A DNA stretch of 64,000 bases, from positions 2,604,001 to 2,668,000 of the forward strand of contig NZ_CP117430.1 of the NCBI RefSeq assembly GCF_030687395.1. The letters run 5' to 3'. Of this stretch, positions 8,730 to 17,176 are shown piece by piece (within the stretch, counting starts at the first letter, position 1; each line of letters opens with the position of its first letter). This DNA comes from Pseudomonas wuhanensis (GTDB taxonomy: Bacteria > Pseudomonadota > Gammaproteobacteria > Pseudomonadales > Pseudomonadaceae). The notes beneath the pieces are model-generated. The model was not told where the DNA came from. It was given only the letters and a program-made list of their open reading frames with translations, and ran no database searches. Position numbers and translations under genes: made by a program.

Positions 8730-9626
8730 CTATTTCGAGAACTTGCGCGCACCCACCACGCAAAGGATCACCGCAACAGTCACACCCAACATGCCAAGGC
8801 TGACTTGCTCGTGCAGCAGCGTGGCCGCCAGCGCCAGGCCAAAAAACGGCTGTAGCAGCTGAAGCTGGCCGACGGCGGCAATCCCGCCCTGGGCCAGCCC
8901 GCGGTACCAGAACACGAAGCCGATAAACATGCTGAACAGCGAGACGTAAGCCAGGCTGAACCAGGCGGTGGGGGTAATTCCCGAGAGCGAAGGCGGGGCC
9001 AGGAACCAGGTCAGCGGGATCATGACAGGCAGCGACAGCACCAGAGCCCAGGAAATCACCTGCCAACCGCCCAGCGTCCTTGAAAGCTTTGCGCCTTCTG
9101 CATAGCCCAATCCGCAGGCGAGGATGGCCAGCAACATCAGAATGTCCCCCGCAGGAGAGGCGGTCAGGCCTTGGGAAACGGCAAACCCCACCACCAGCAG
9201 GCTTCCCAGCACCGAGAAAAACCAGAAAACCGGCCGGGGACGCTCGCCACCGCGCCAAACCCCGAACGCTGCCGTGGCCAGTGGCAACAGGCCGACGAAG
9301 ACGATGGAATGCGCAGACGTCACATATTGCAGCGCCAGCGCAGTCAGCAGTGGAAACCCGAATACAACGCCCAGCGCCACGATTGCCAGGGAGAGAAGCT
9401 GACTCTTGGCCGGCCGTTTTTCCTTGAAAAGCAGCAGCATGCACAGCGCCAGAATGGCCGCGATGCTGGCCCGCGCAACGGTCAAAAAGACGGGATCAAA
9501 TTCCAGAACGGCCACCCGTGTCGCGGGCAGCGAGCCGCTGAAAATGAGCACGCCGATGAACCCGTTGAGCCATCCGCTCGCGGTTTTTTCCGTGGTGTGC
9601 TGTTGCAGGTGCGATGTGCGTTCCAT
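8730..9626 (-). CDS. EamA/DMT-family membrane transporter
   Basis: The 298-residue protein has ten predicted membrane segments in two EamA repeats, with the characteristic GSLPATRVAV start and a C-terminal LLHEQVSLGM. The drug/metabolite transporter superfamily includes exporters of amino acids and metabolites. The gene is transcribed away from a MocR-type regulator 88 bases off. That pairing is common and suggests the regulator senses the transported compound or a pyridoxal-phosphate adduct. The substrate is not predictable from this sequence. Confidence 0.87.
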   Translation of the reverse strand: MERTSHLQQHTTEKTASGWLNGFIGVLIFSGSLPATRVAVLEFDPVFLTVARASIAAILALCMLLLFKEKRPAKSQLLSLAIVALGVVFGFPLLTALALQYVTSAHSIVFVGLLPLATAAFGVWRGGERPRPVFWFFSVLGSLLVVGFAVSQGLTASPAGDILMLLAILACGLGYAEGAKLSRTLGGWQVISWALVLSLPVMIPLTWFLAPPSLSGITPTAWFSLAYVSLFSMFIGFVFWYRGLAQGGIAAVGQLQLLQPFFGLALAATLLHEQVSLGMLGVTVAVILCVVGARKFSK

Positions 9627-9677
9627 TGAGGTTCCCCTTCATGCAGGTTGCATGGGAGGCATCGTATGGACGAAACT

Positions 9678-9697
9678 CAATACAATCAAAATATTGT
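9678..9697. promoter_or_regulatory. Palindromic operator candidate between eamA and mocR
   Basis: CAATA at 9678-9682 and ACAAT at 9682-9686 are mirrored by TATTG at 9692-9696 and ATTGT at 9693-9697, giving two nested inverted repeats about one helical turn apart. It is the only symmetrical element in the 88-base divergent gap, so it is a candidate binding site for the MocR protein. Confidence 0.45.
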
Positions 9698-9714
9698 CAT
9701 GGATACACTTGCGC

Positions 9715-11046
9715 ATGCCTCGTTCACGCTACAAATCACTGGTGGATGAATTTGCGGCGGATATTCGCTCAGGACGACTGTTGCCGGGCACGCGCCTGCC
9801 GACCCACCGCCAGCTGGCGGCAACGGAAGGCCTGGCCCTGGTGACGGCTAGCCGGGTTTACGCGGAGCTGGAAGCCATGGGACTGGTCAGCGGGGAGATG
9901 GGGCGGGGGACGTTCGTCAGGGAAACTTCGTGGTCGCCGGGCCAGAACATTGACCAGCATAGCGTTGCCGCCGGCATGACGGACCTGAACTTCAACTATC
10001 CAGCGCTCCCTGGGCAGGCAGAACTGCTGCGAAATGCCCTGCGCCAGCTCGCCTCGGCCGGCGATCTGGAATCGCTGCTGCGCTACCAGCCACATGCGGG
10101 GCGCCCGCATGAACGCGCCTCTGTGGCGCGCCATCTGCAAGTCCGGGGTCTGACGGTCGAGGCGGAGCAGGTGCTGATCGTCACCGGTGCCCAGCAGGGG
10201 CTGGCCGTGACGATGATGGCGCTGTTGCAACCCGGTGATGTGATTGCAGCGGACGCGTTGACCTATTCGGGCTTCAAGGCGCTGGCCGACTCACTGCACC
10301 TCGAAATCGTGCCCATTCCGGTGCTCGATCACGGGCCTGATCTGCAGGCGCTGGAAAGCCTGTGCCGGCATAGACGCGTGCGGGCCGTGTACACAATGCC
10401 GACCCTGCACAATCCGCTGGGATGGGTGATGAGTGCCGATCAACGGGAATATCTGGTGACGATTGCGCGTCGGCATGGGCTATTGATCATCGAGGACGCC
10501 GCTTACGCCTTCCTGGCGGAAAATCCCCCCGCACCGCTGGCGGTAATCGCCCCCGAGAGGACGGTTTACGTGTCAGGGCTCTCCAAGAGTGTGGCCACCG
10601 GATTGCGCGTCGGCTTCGTCGTCGCCCCTCTTCAACACGTGCCCGCGCTGGAGCGCACGATCAAAGCGACCACCTGGAACACCCCGGGCGTGATGACGGC
10701 AATCGCCACCACATGGCTCGACGACGGCACCGTCCTGCAACTGGAAGCCGAAAAGCGCCTGGACGCGCAAGCGAGGCAAGTCGTGGCCGGCGAGGTACTG
10801 GCGGGGCTGCGCTGTATCCGCCATCCCTCGTCGTATTTTCTTTGGCTGCCGTTGTCGGAAGACGCAAGAGCCGATCAGATCGCCATGGCTTTGATGCGGG
10901 AAAATGTGTCGGTTTCCACCGCCGAACCGTTTGCCACTTCAGCCAACGTCCCGCATGCGTTTCGTCTGGCGCTGGGCTCCGTGGAGATGGGGGCACTGCG
11001 TGAGGCGCTGGAAAAAGTGAAGTGGATGATTGGGGCTTATTCGTAA
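9715..11046 (+). CDS. MocR/PdxR-type PLP-dependent regulator
   Basis: This 443-residue fusion has a GntR winged helix (residues 1-75, LPTHRQLAATEGLALVTASR) joined to a class I aminotransferase fold. The pyridoxal-phosphate lysine lies in SGLSKSVATGLR near residue 290. An open frame extends upstream but the domain starts at the ATG at 9715. Such regulators use PLP as a sensor and usually control a neighbouring gene, here the divergent EamA transporter. The last ten bases overlap the 3' end of the convergent LysR gene. Confidence 0.88.
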   Translation: MPRSRYKSLVDEFAADIRSGRLLPGTRLPTHRQLAATEGLALVTASRVYAELEAMGLVSGEMGRGTFVRETSWSPGQNIDQHSVAAGMTDLNFNYPALPGQAELLRNALRQLASAGDLESLLRYQPHAGRPHERASVARHLQVRGLTVEAEQVLIVTGAQQGLAVTMMALLQPGDVIAADALTYSGFKALADSLHLEIVPIPVLDHGPDLQALESLCRHRRVRAVYTMPTLHNPLGWVMSADQREYLVTIARRHGLLIIEDAAYAFLAENPPAPLAVIAPERTVYVSGLSKSVATGLRVGFVVAPLQHVPALERTIKATTWNTPGVMTAIATTWLDDGTVLQLEAEKRLDAQARQVVAGEVLAGLRCIRHPSSYFLWLPLSEDARADQIAMALMRENVSVSTAEPFATSANVPHAFRLALGSVEMGALREALEKVKWMIGAYS

Positions 11047-11915
11047 CCGCTCTGAACCTGCTCAACGATCAGTTGGGCCAGTACCCGTACCGGCTCGGTA
11101 AAACTTTGCCGAGCCCGATGGACGAGGCCGATATCACGATGGAAGGTGTGTTGCCCCAGATCCAGCGCACGCACCCCGGCGGGCCAGTCCTGATGGATCG
11201 CCGTCTGCGGCACCAGCGCTACGCCGACGCCATTTTCGACCAGCTTGATAATGGCCTCCAGTTCATCCAGCTCGCACACTTCACGCAAGGTGAAATGCAT
11301 CTGCCGCAAGAAACGATCGACCTGCCTGCCGCCGAACGATGATCGGTCATAGCGAATGAAGGGTTGGCTGGAAAGCAGTGCAGACCAGTCTTCTCCGGGC
11401 ACATCGCGCGGAACGATCAGCCGGTAGGGCTCAAGGGCCAGGGTCGTCCAGCGCAGATCGCTTTGCAGCGAGAAGGGCGGGCGAATAATCACTGCCATGT
11501 CGATCTCGCCGGCATCCACCAGGTTGACCAACTCCATCGACAGACCCGGGATCACACGGGTTCGGCATTGCGGACATTGTTGGTGAAATTTGGCGAGCGC
11601 ATCCGGCAAGTACGAGCGCTGCACGGAAGCGATGGCACCGATGTTCACCAGAACGCTGGCTGGCAGCCCAACCGTGGTGGACCCCAGATTGTCATAAAGG
11701 CGAAGCAGCTCCTGCGCCTGCAGAAGTATCTGATGCCCCATTCTGTTCAGGTGAGCCGAACGGCCCTTGCGGTCGAAAATCTGGAAACCCAGCTCGGCCT
11801 CCAGACGTTGCATCTGGGCGCTCACGGCGGCCTGGGTCAGTCCGATTCTGTTGCCGGCAGCGGCAAAAGTGCCTTCCCGTGCGACGGCGATAAGTGTTTT
11901 CAGTTCTTTGATCAT
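11037..11915 (-). CDS. LysR-family transcriptional regulator
   Basis: The 292-residue protein has the LysR helix-turn-helix (residues 1-60, FAAAGNRIGLTQAAVSAQMQRLE) and a periplasmic-binding-like effector domain. It is divergent from a VOC-family gene and 119 bases from it, with an AT-rich inverted repeat in between, so that gene is its likely target. Its stop codon lies inside the 3' end of the MocR gene. The effector is unknown. Confidence 0.9.
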   Translation of the reverse strand: MIKELKTLIAVAREGTFAAAGNRIGLTQAAVSAQMQRLEAELGFQIFDRKGRSAHLNRMGHQILLQAQELLRLYDNLGSTTVGLPASVLVNIGAIASVQRSYLPDALAKFHQQCPQCRTRVIPGLSMELVNLVDAGEIDMAVIIRPPFSLQSDLRWTTLALEPYRLIVPRDVPGEDWSALLSSQPFIRYDRSSFGGRQVDRFLRQMHFTLREVCELDELEAIIKLVENGVGVALVPQTAIHQDWPAGVRALDLGQHTFHRDIGLVHRARQSFTEPVRVLAQLIVEQVQSGYE

Positions 11916-11926
11916 TCACAAATATT

Positions 11927-11943
11927 AATTGTGTTTCTAAGAA
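11927..11943. promoter_or_regulatory. LysR-type operator candidate
   Basis: CACAA and TTGTG are separated by seven AT bases, giving an interrupted palindrome of the LysR kind immediately before the regulator start and upstream of the divergent VOC gene. Confidence 0.5.
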
Positions 11944-12034
11944 ATATATATTGATTTTTTTGTTTGTTCTGCGGCTCTACGATTGGCTCCGTAATCAAAA
12001 ACAAAACCGATAAAACACCTTGATTGGAGTTCCG

Positions 12035-12460
12035 ATGAGCCTTTCTCCTTTTCACCTGGCGATCCCTGTTTATGACCTCGCGGCGGCACGCACCTTTTAC
12101 GGTGAAGTGTTCGGGCTGCAAGAGGGGCGCTCCAGCACGCAGTGGGTCGACTTTGATTTCTACGGTCACCAACTGGTTATCCATGAACACCCAAAAACTG
12201 CTTCTCAGGAGAGCGTGCATAGCAATCCGGTAGACGGGCACGACGTCCCCGTCCCGCACTTCGGCATCATCCTGGAGTGGCAGCAGTGGGAAGCCCTGGC
12301 CGAGCGCCTGAAGTCCTTTGGTACCGAGTTTGTGATTGAACCCTACATTCGATTCAAGGGGCAGGTCGGCGAACAAGCAACGATGTTCCTGTTCGATCCG
12401 TGTGGCAACGCACTTGAGTTCAAGGCGTTCAAGGATATGAGCCAGCTCTTCGCCAAGTAA
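12035..12460 (+). CDS. VOC-family (glyoxalase/dioxygenase fold) protein
   Basis: The 141-residue protein has the paired beta-alpha-beta-beta-beta modules of the vicinal oxygen chelate fold. A possible metal ligand His lies in SPFHLAIP at the start, another in PHFGII near residue 76, and a Glu in NALEFKAF near the end. GGAG at 12026-12029 supports the ATG at 12035. It is probably controlled by the divergent LysR protein. Members include lyases, dioxygenases and resistance proteins, and the substrate here is not known. Confidence 0.85.
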   Translation: MSLSPFHLAIPVYDLAAARTFYGEVFGLQEGRSSTQWVDFDFYGHQLVIHEHPKTASQESVHSNPVDGHDVPVPHFGIILEWQQWEALAERLKSFGTEFVIEPYIRFKGQVGEQATMFLFDPCGNALEFKAFKDMSQLFAK

Positions 12461-12467
12461 TAAAAGC

Positions 12468-12492
12468 AATGGCACAACCTTGTTGTGCCATT
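12468..12492 (+). terminator. Hairpin after VOC gene
   Basis: AATGGCACAA and TTGTGCCATT form a perfect ten-base stem with a five-base loop just after the stop codon. The following T content is weak, so termination may be partial. Confidence 0.55.
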
Positions 12493-12573
12493 CGATTTCA
12501 AATGAGCTGGAAGCTCATGACTCTAGCAACTGCCCTGTAACGCAGTCCTTTCATTCCAACAAGAAGGCTAGAC

Positions 12574-13833
12574 ATGAAACGTATCCCTTTGGTTTGGCAA
12601 ATAGTTGCCGGGCTGTTGCTTGGCGTGCTCGTCGGTTGGTACTTCAATACACACCCGCAATATCAAGGCTGGATCAGTTCTGAAATCCTCAAGCCCCTTG
12701 GCGATATCTTCATCAAGATGATGAAGATGGTCGTTGTTCCCATTGTCTTCTGTTGCATGATTCTGGGGATTGCCGGCGGCGGTGATAACAAATCTTTTGG
12801 GCGCATGGGCGTCAAGTCGTTGGGGTATTTCTTCGCGATTACCGGCCTGGCCATTGTGATGGGGTTGTGTTTCGCCAATATCTTCGAGCCCGGCACGGGT
12901 ACTGATATTTCGGGCATTTCCCACGGCACCGCTTCGGTCAACATGGAGCCTTCGAAGGGCGCTCTCGTCATCCTGCAGAACATCGTTCCCGATAACGTTT
13001 TTGTCGCGATGTCGGAAGCGAAGTTGCTCTCGGTGCTGTTCTTCGCCGTGCTGTTTGGCCTGGCATTGAACTCACTCCCCAGAGAAAAAAGCGCACCGGT
13101 GGTGGCGATGGTTCAAGGCATCTCTGATGCAATGTTCAAGGTCGTCAGTATTGTCATGGCTTATGCGCCAATCGGTGTATTCGGCATGATCGGCGCCACC
13201 GTGGCGACCTTCGGTTTTGCCTCGCTATTGCCTTTGCTTAAGTTGATCGGTGTGGTTTACCTGGCTCTGATTGTCTTTGCGCTGGTGGTGCTGGGCGGTA
13301 TTTGCTACTTGATTGGCGAGAATATTTTCAAACTGATCAAGTACTTCCGTAATGAGCTGATTCTGGCGTTCTCCAGCGCCGCATCGGCGTCGGTCATGCC
13401 GCAGCTGATGAGTAAGCTGGAACACTATGGCGTGCCGCGCCGAATCGTCAGTTTTGTGGTGCCGGTGGGGTATGCATTCAACCTGGATGGCGCGTCGATC
13501 TTCCTCGGCGTGGCGACGATTTTTGTCGCGCAACTCTATGGGATCGACCTGTCGCTGTCCCAGCAGATCTTGCTGGTGGTGACGATGGTGCTGACCTCCA
13601 AAGGAGCTGCCGGCGTCCCCGGATTCGCCATCATCATCCTGTCCGCCACCTTGGCATCGGCCGGTCTTCCATTGGAAGGGGTTGCACTGATTGCCGGCAT
13701 CTTCCGGATTATCGACAGCGGTACCACCACCCTGAACGTGCTGGGCAATGCGATTGCCCCCTTGGTCATCGCCAAGTGGGAAAAGGTCAGCATTGAGCCT
13801 TCGGGAGTTGCCCGGGTGGTGCAGAAAACCTGA
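12574..13833 (+). CDS. Dicarboxylate/amino acid:cation symporter (GltP type)
   Basis: The 419-residue protein is a DAACS-family carrier with about eight membrane helices and two re-entrant loops. The serine-rich loop (FSSAASASVMPQL) and the NLDGASIF motif correspond to the substrate and cation sites of glutamate/C4-dicarboxylate transporters, with A replacing the usual T after NLDG. AAGAAGG precedes the ATG. Substrate could be glutamate, aspartate or a dicarboxylate. It stands alone, between the VOC gene and a REP doublet. Confidence 0.9.
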   Translation: MKRIPLVWQIVAGLLLGVLVGWYFNTHPQYQGWISSEILKPLGDIFIKMMKMVVVPIVFCCMILGIAGGGDNKSFGRMGVKSLGYFFAITGLAIVMGLCFANIFEPGTGTDISGISHGTASVNMEPSKGALVILQNIVPDNVFVAMSEAKLLSVLFFAVLFGLALNSLPREKSAPVVAMVQGISDAMFKVVSIVMAYAPIGVFGMIGATVATFGFASLLPLLKLIGVVYLALIVFALVVLGGICYLIGENIFKLIKYFRNELILAFSSAASASVMPQLMSKLEHYGVPRRIVSFVVPVGYAFNLDGASIFLGVATIFVAQLYGIDLSLSQQILLVVTMVLTSKGAAGVPGFAIIILSATLASAGLPLEGVALIAGIFRIIDSGTTTLNVLGNAIAPLVIAKWEKVSIEPSGVARVVQKT

Positions 13834-13860
13834 TCACCATCCTCCAGTCAAACGCAATCC

Positions 13861-13952
13861 CTGTGGGAGCGGGCTTGCCCGCGAAGGCGTCATAACATTC
13901 AACATCCATGTCGACGTCAGTCCGCTTTCGCGAGCAAGCCCGCTCCCACAGG
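13861..13952. repeat. REP doublet (BIME)
   Basis: Two inverted copies of the GTGGGAGCGGGCTTGC repeat flank about 50 bases of unrelated sequence. This is the common Pseudomonas intergenic repeat; it lies after the symporter gene. Confidence 0.9.
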
Positions 13953-13996
13953 TTCCGTGCATTAACCCGTGTCAGTTACTTATCAGGAGTCATGCA

Positions 13997-14377
13997 ATGA
14001 GCAGTCTTACTTACGTTCAGGAATACAACGCGATTGTCGGCGTACTTAACCAGTACAACGAAGGTGGCGCCAAGGCCGACAGCGCACTGATGAAGCCCGC
14101 CTTCAACGAGCAGGCCACGATGTTTGGCGTCGATGGCGACAAGCTCGTCGGCGGCGCGATTCAGAATCTCTACGATGTCATCGACAACGCGTTCCGCCCG
14201 TCCCCGGAAGCCAAAGCCGCCATCGTGCGCATCGACATCGTTGGCACGGCGGCCAGTGCGCGGGTCGATACCGACAACGTCTCGGGGTTCCGCTTCACCG
14301 ACTTCTTCAACCTGCTGAAGGTAGAAGGCAAGTGGAGCATCGTCAGCAAGATTTACCATACCCATCCGAGCCTCTGA
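13997..14377 (+). CDS. NTF2-like (putative lumazine-binding type) protein
   Basis: The 126-residue protein has the cone-shaped NTF2-like fold of the lumazine-binding-2 group, with a helical N-terminus (NQYNEGGAKADSALM), a FNEQATMFG strand and a C-terminal KVEGKWSIVSKIYHTHPSL. Members are small stand-alone enzymes or binding proteins of mostly unknown function. AGGAGT six bases before the ATG at 13997 fixes the start. An ATG five bases earlier is followed at once by a stop. It is not obviously in an operon. Confidence 0.8.
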   Translation: MSSLTYVQEYNAIVGVLNQYNEGGAKADSALMKPAFNEQATMFGVDGDKLVGGAIQNLYDVIDNAFRPSPEAKAAIVRIDIVGTAASARVDTDNVSGFRFTDFFNLLKVEGKWSIVSKIYHTHPSL

Positions 14378-14446
14378 TCCCTCGGATGTCGTGGGTCGGT
14401 GGTTGTGCATCGTCTGCTCAAGCTACCGATTGAATAAACCAGGGAG

Positions 14447-14467
14447 GTCCTCGACATCGAGGACTTT
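14447..14467 (+). terminator. Short hairpin terminator candidate
   Basis: GTCCTCG and CGAGGAC form a seven-base stem with a four-base loop followed by TTT, between the NTF2-like gene and the convergent membrane-protein gene. Confidence 0.5.
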
Positions 14468-14500
14468 CCAGCAACCGGTAAAGAGCCCTTTAGCTAGCAC

Positions 14501-15283
14501 CTAGCGCATTACAATCTCACTGAATTTGACGGTAAGCGCCTCATCATTCCCATCCCGAAACACCAACTTGATCGCAGGCGTTTTGCTCAGCTTGCTGTTG
14601 CTCTGCTGGAAGATCAGCGTAACCCGTGTCGGTACGTTGCGAATCAACGGGAAGCGTAGCCAGGCGTTGTCCTCGACCTGGCCCACCCGGATCGACTCGA
14701 ACTTGAGAGGGCCGCCAGACTCGTCGAATAGTCGGGTGCCGTCGTCGAAGCGAAAGCTGCGGTCCACGTTCAGGTTGGTCAGTTCAAATGTGCAGGTGGG
14801 CAAACGGCCGATATTTTCGCAGCCCTCCAATTCGATGCGTACGTTATCCAGCACTTCCATGCGTTTGCCGAGCAGGTTGTTGCCTTCGTTTTCGACGATC
14901 TTGGCTTGCAGTTTGGCGAATTCGAAAGAGGGCTTGGCGTATTCGGTGCCCAGGATGAAGAAGCCAAAAGACAAGCCGGCAACCATGAAAAACTGCAATG
15001 CGCCGCGGAGCATCGGCGTGAAGTTACGGATCTGCCAGCCGATTGAAACGGCTCCCAAAAACAGAAATGTGCTCACCAGCAACACCACGTTTTTCCAGCT
15101 TATGAAGCTGAAACCGAAAACGCTGGGGTCCGGCACGGCATAAGTGATTAACGCCCACATGGCGCCCAGCACGACACCGAGGCCTGCCATGCCGCGGGTG
15201 ATCAATGAGGTGATTTTCTGAGTGCGGGTAAGCGGTATTGCTGAATCTTGCGGGGATATCACGGTGCTGACTCCTTGTTCCAT
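14501..15283 (-). CDS. Hypothetical membrane protein
   Basis: From the ATG at 15283 the product is 260 residues. It has about three hydrophobic segments in the first 120 residues (near 30-50, 65-85 and 95-115) and a hydrophilic C-terminal domain with two closely spaced cysteines (CENIGRLPTC), probably exposed in the periplasm. An upstream in-frame ATG at 15409 would add 42 residues including another hydrophobic stretch. The AAGGATGGA segment before 15283 favours the shorter form only weakly. No family is recognised. Confidence 0.65.
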   Translation of the reverse strand: MEQGVSTVISPQDSAIPLTRTQKITSLITRGMAGLGVVLGAMWALITYAVPDPSVFGFSFISWKNVVLLVSTFLFLGAVSIGWQIRNFTPMLRGALQFFMVAGLSFGFFILGTEYAKPSFEFAKLQAKIVENEGNNLLGKRMEVLDNVRIELEGCENIGRLPTCTFELTNLNVDRSFRFDDGTRLFDESGGPLKFESIRVGQVEDNAWLRFPLIRNVPTRVTLIFQQSNSKLSKTPAIKLVFRDGNDEALTVKFSEIVMR

Positions 15284-15517
15284 AGCCGATCGTCCATCCT
15301 TGAAGGCGACTGTCAGGCTGTAAAATAGAAAACCTTGAAATATCAAGGTCAGGGCCTGATTGTGGCGGGATGCCATTATCCAGTAATGGCGCTGTGGGTA
15401 AAGGCGCACGGTACGGCTGCACTGGAATAACCAACGATTATTTGCTTAAGTCCAGCTATCGCAGCCACGTCGGTGCAGTACTTCAATTCCTGAAGGGCGC
15501 TTCAACCGGAGAATCCC

Positions 15518-16087
15518 ATGCCCCCTCGATTCCCGCGTTTCGCCGCATTGCTCGCCATCCTCCTGGTCGGCACTTTGCCCTGCGCCCACGCCGTCGAATA
15601 CACCCAGGTCAACACCACCGCCAGCAAGATCTCGTTCACCTATAACCAGTTCGGCTCCCGGGCGTACGGCACCTTCGGCAAATTCGACGCCACGCTCGAT
15701 TTCGACACGACGAACCCCACCGCGGCCCACGCCAAGCTGACCATCGACCTTGCCAGCATCGACGCCGGGGCCAGCGATGCCAACAGCGAGCTGCAAAAAC
15801 CTGCCTGGTTCAATACTGCGAAGTATCCGGTGGCGACCTTTGAATCGACGGGGGTGGAAGCACTGGGCGATCACCGCTACTTGATCACCGGCAACCTCAC
15901 GCTCAGGGGCCTGACGCGCGAGTTGCAGGTGAAGGTGCTGTTGAAACCGGAGAAGGCCATCGGGATCTTCGATGGCGACATCGTTGTGAAACGTAGCGAC
16001 TTCAAGATCGGAGAAGGGGAGTGGGGCGACACGGTTGTCTCCGACGACATCAACATCCGCTTCCGCATCGTCGCGCCCGAGCGGTGA
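15518..16087 (+). CDS. YceI-family periplasmic protein
   Basis: The 189-residue protein begins with a clear signal peptide (RFAALLAILLVGTLPCAHA). The mature part is the YceI lipocalin-like beta barrel with the typical SKISFTYNQFG start, FDATLDFD, and a FEST-GNLTLRG region. YceI proteins bind long-chain polyprenoids or similar lipids in the periplasm. CCGGAGAA precedes the ATG. Confidence 0.9.
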   Translation: MPPRFPRFAALLAILLVGTLPCAHAVEYTQVNTTASKISFTYNQFGSRAYGTFGKFDATLDFDTTNPTAAHAKLTIDLASIDAGASDANSELQKPAWFNTAKYPVATFESTGVEALGDHRYLITGNLTLRGLTRELQVKVLLKPEKAIGIFDGDIVVKRSDFKIGEGEWGDTVVSDDINIRFRIVAPER

Positions 16088-16147
16088 TTTTCCTGTTAGG
16101 GGCTCGATCTGTGACAATAGCGGGCTTAACCCGGAGTCAGAAACTCA

Positions 16148-16858
16148 ATGCCCCAGCTCATCCACTTTGCCACGCCATGCCCAGAACCCATCAACAGCCA
16201 GATCCTGCAGATGGTCGTCGACAACCTGACCGACATCAGCATGGTGGGCATCGCGCCGAGCAACCCGTTGTACAACGTCTATCAATACACAGTGGGCTAC
16301 GAGGTTCATCTCTACCTCGAAGCGCTCAGCGGCGCCAAAGGCATTGCTGTCGAATTGATCGTTGCCACGGATGACGAAGACCCCGAGACAGTCATCGGCT
16401 TTCTGCTGTACCTGCCAGTCAAGGACGATCCCCATGCGTGCGGCGTGGCGTATATGGCGGTGCAGGCCAGCCATCGGCGGCGGGGCGTCGCGCGGGCGAT
16501 GCTGCAAGACATGCTCGGCCGCTACCCGCATGCCGAACTGACCTGCACCGTTGCCAAGGTGCCCTGGTTCGAATCGATGGGCTTTCAAGTGCTGGGCGTG
16601 CGCGGCACGCAGGTGCTGATGAACACCCGTGATCACGGCACCGAAGGCTTGATGGGCCTACTGGATGTCACTTCGATCTACAGTTCTTTGGAGGTGCGGC
16701 AGATACATACGTATCTGCTGCAGAAACACGGCAAGCGGGCGATGATCGATGCAGAAAAGCAGCGCGACCGACATCTCGACCAAATGACGCGCAACGCCAA
16801 GGCGTTTGTGCTGGATCGTTTGAGCAAAGACGCCGGGCGCGGGTCTCGTCCCGACTAG
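16148..16858 (+). CDS. GNAT-family N-acetyltransferase
   Basis: The 236-residue protein has the acetyl-CoA pyrophosphate loop motif QASHRRRGVARAML near residues 105-118, preceded by a VAYMAV strand, as in GNAT enzymes. A charged helical tail of about 70 residues follows the catalytic domain. GGAG before the ATG supports the start. The acceptor substrate is unknown. Confidence 0.85.
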   Translation: MPQLIHFATPCPEPINSQILQMVVDNLTDISMVGIAPSNPLYNVYQYTVGYEVHLYLEALSGAKGIAVELIVATDDEDPETVIGFLLYLPVKDDPHACGVAYMAVQASHRRRGVARAMLQDMLGRYPHAELTCTVAKVPWFESMGFQVLGVRGTQVLMNTRDHGTEGLMGLLDVTSIYSSLEVRQIHTYLLQKHGKRAMIDAEKQRDRHLDQMTRNAKAFVLDRLSKDAGRGSRPD

Positions 16859-17176
16859 ACTGTTGAGTCCTTTCGGGCGCGCAGGCTGGCCGAGGCGTGA
16901 TATTCTGTCGCATTAACTTGGTTTGACTTATTCAGTTCGCACGTCCACAGACGTGCTGACAGAATCAATGTCGCTCAAAGTAGCTGAGCCAATAATGATA
17001 AAAATCAGTACACGAGGGACATATAACTGAGGTCGATGGAGACACGTCGGCCTTGTGTGCCCACCTTCAAATCCTCGTAAGTGCAGGAACCCACGGCACG
17101 CTGCCTGCGTACCCGTACTCTTGGGTTGCTCACGTTGAGGATTGGGGGCGGATGGCGTTTATCATAGGTGCTACAG
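16859..17176. other. Gene-free gap upstream of mqo
   Basis: No coding sequence is supported here. A perfect hairpin, GCACGTC and GACGTGC around CACA (16939-16956), lies in the middle. The half nearest the malate:quinone oxidoreductase gene is presumably its promoter and leader, but no confident promoter could be picked. Confidence 0.5.

Noticed and set aside
9406..9714. N-terminal extension of the MocR gene
   Set aside because: It runs over the divergent transporter gene and the promoter gap; the winged helix starts right after the ATG at 9715.
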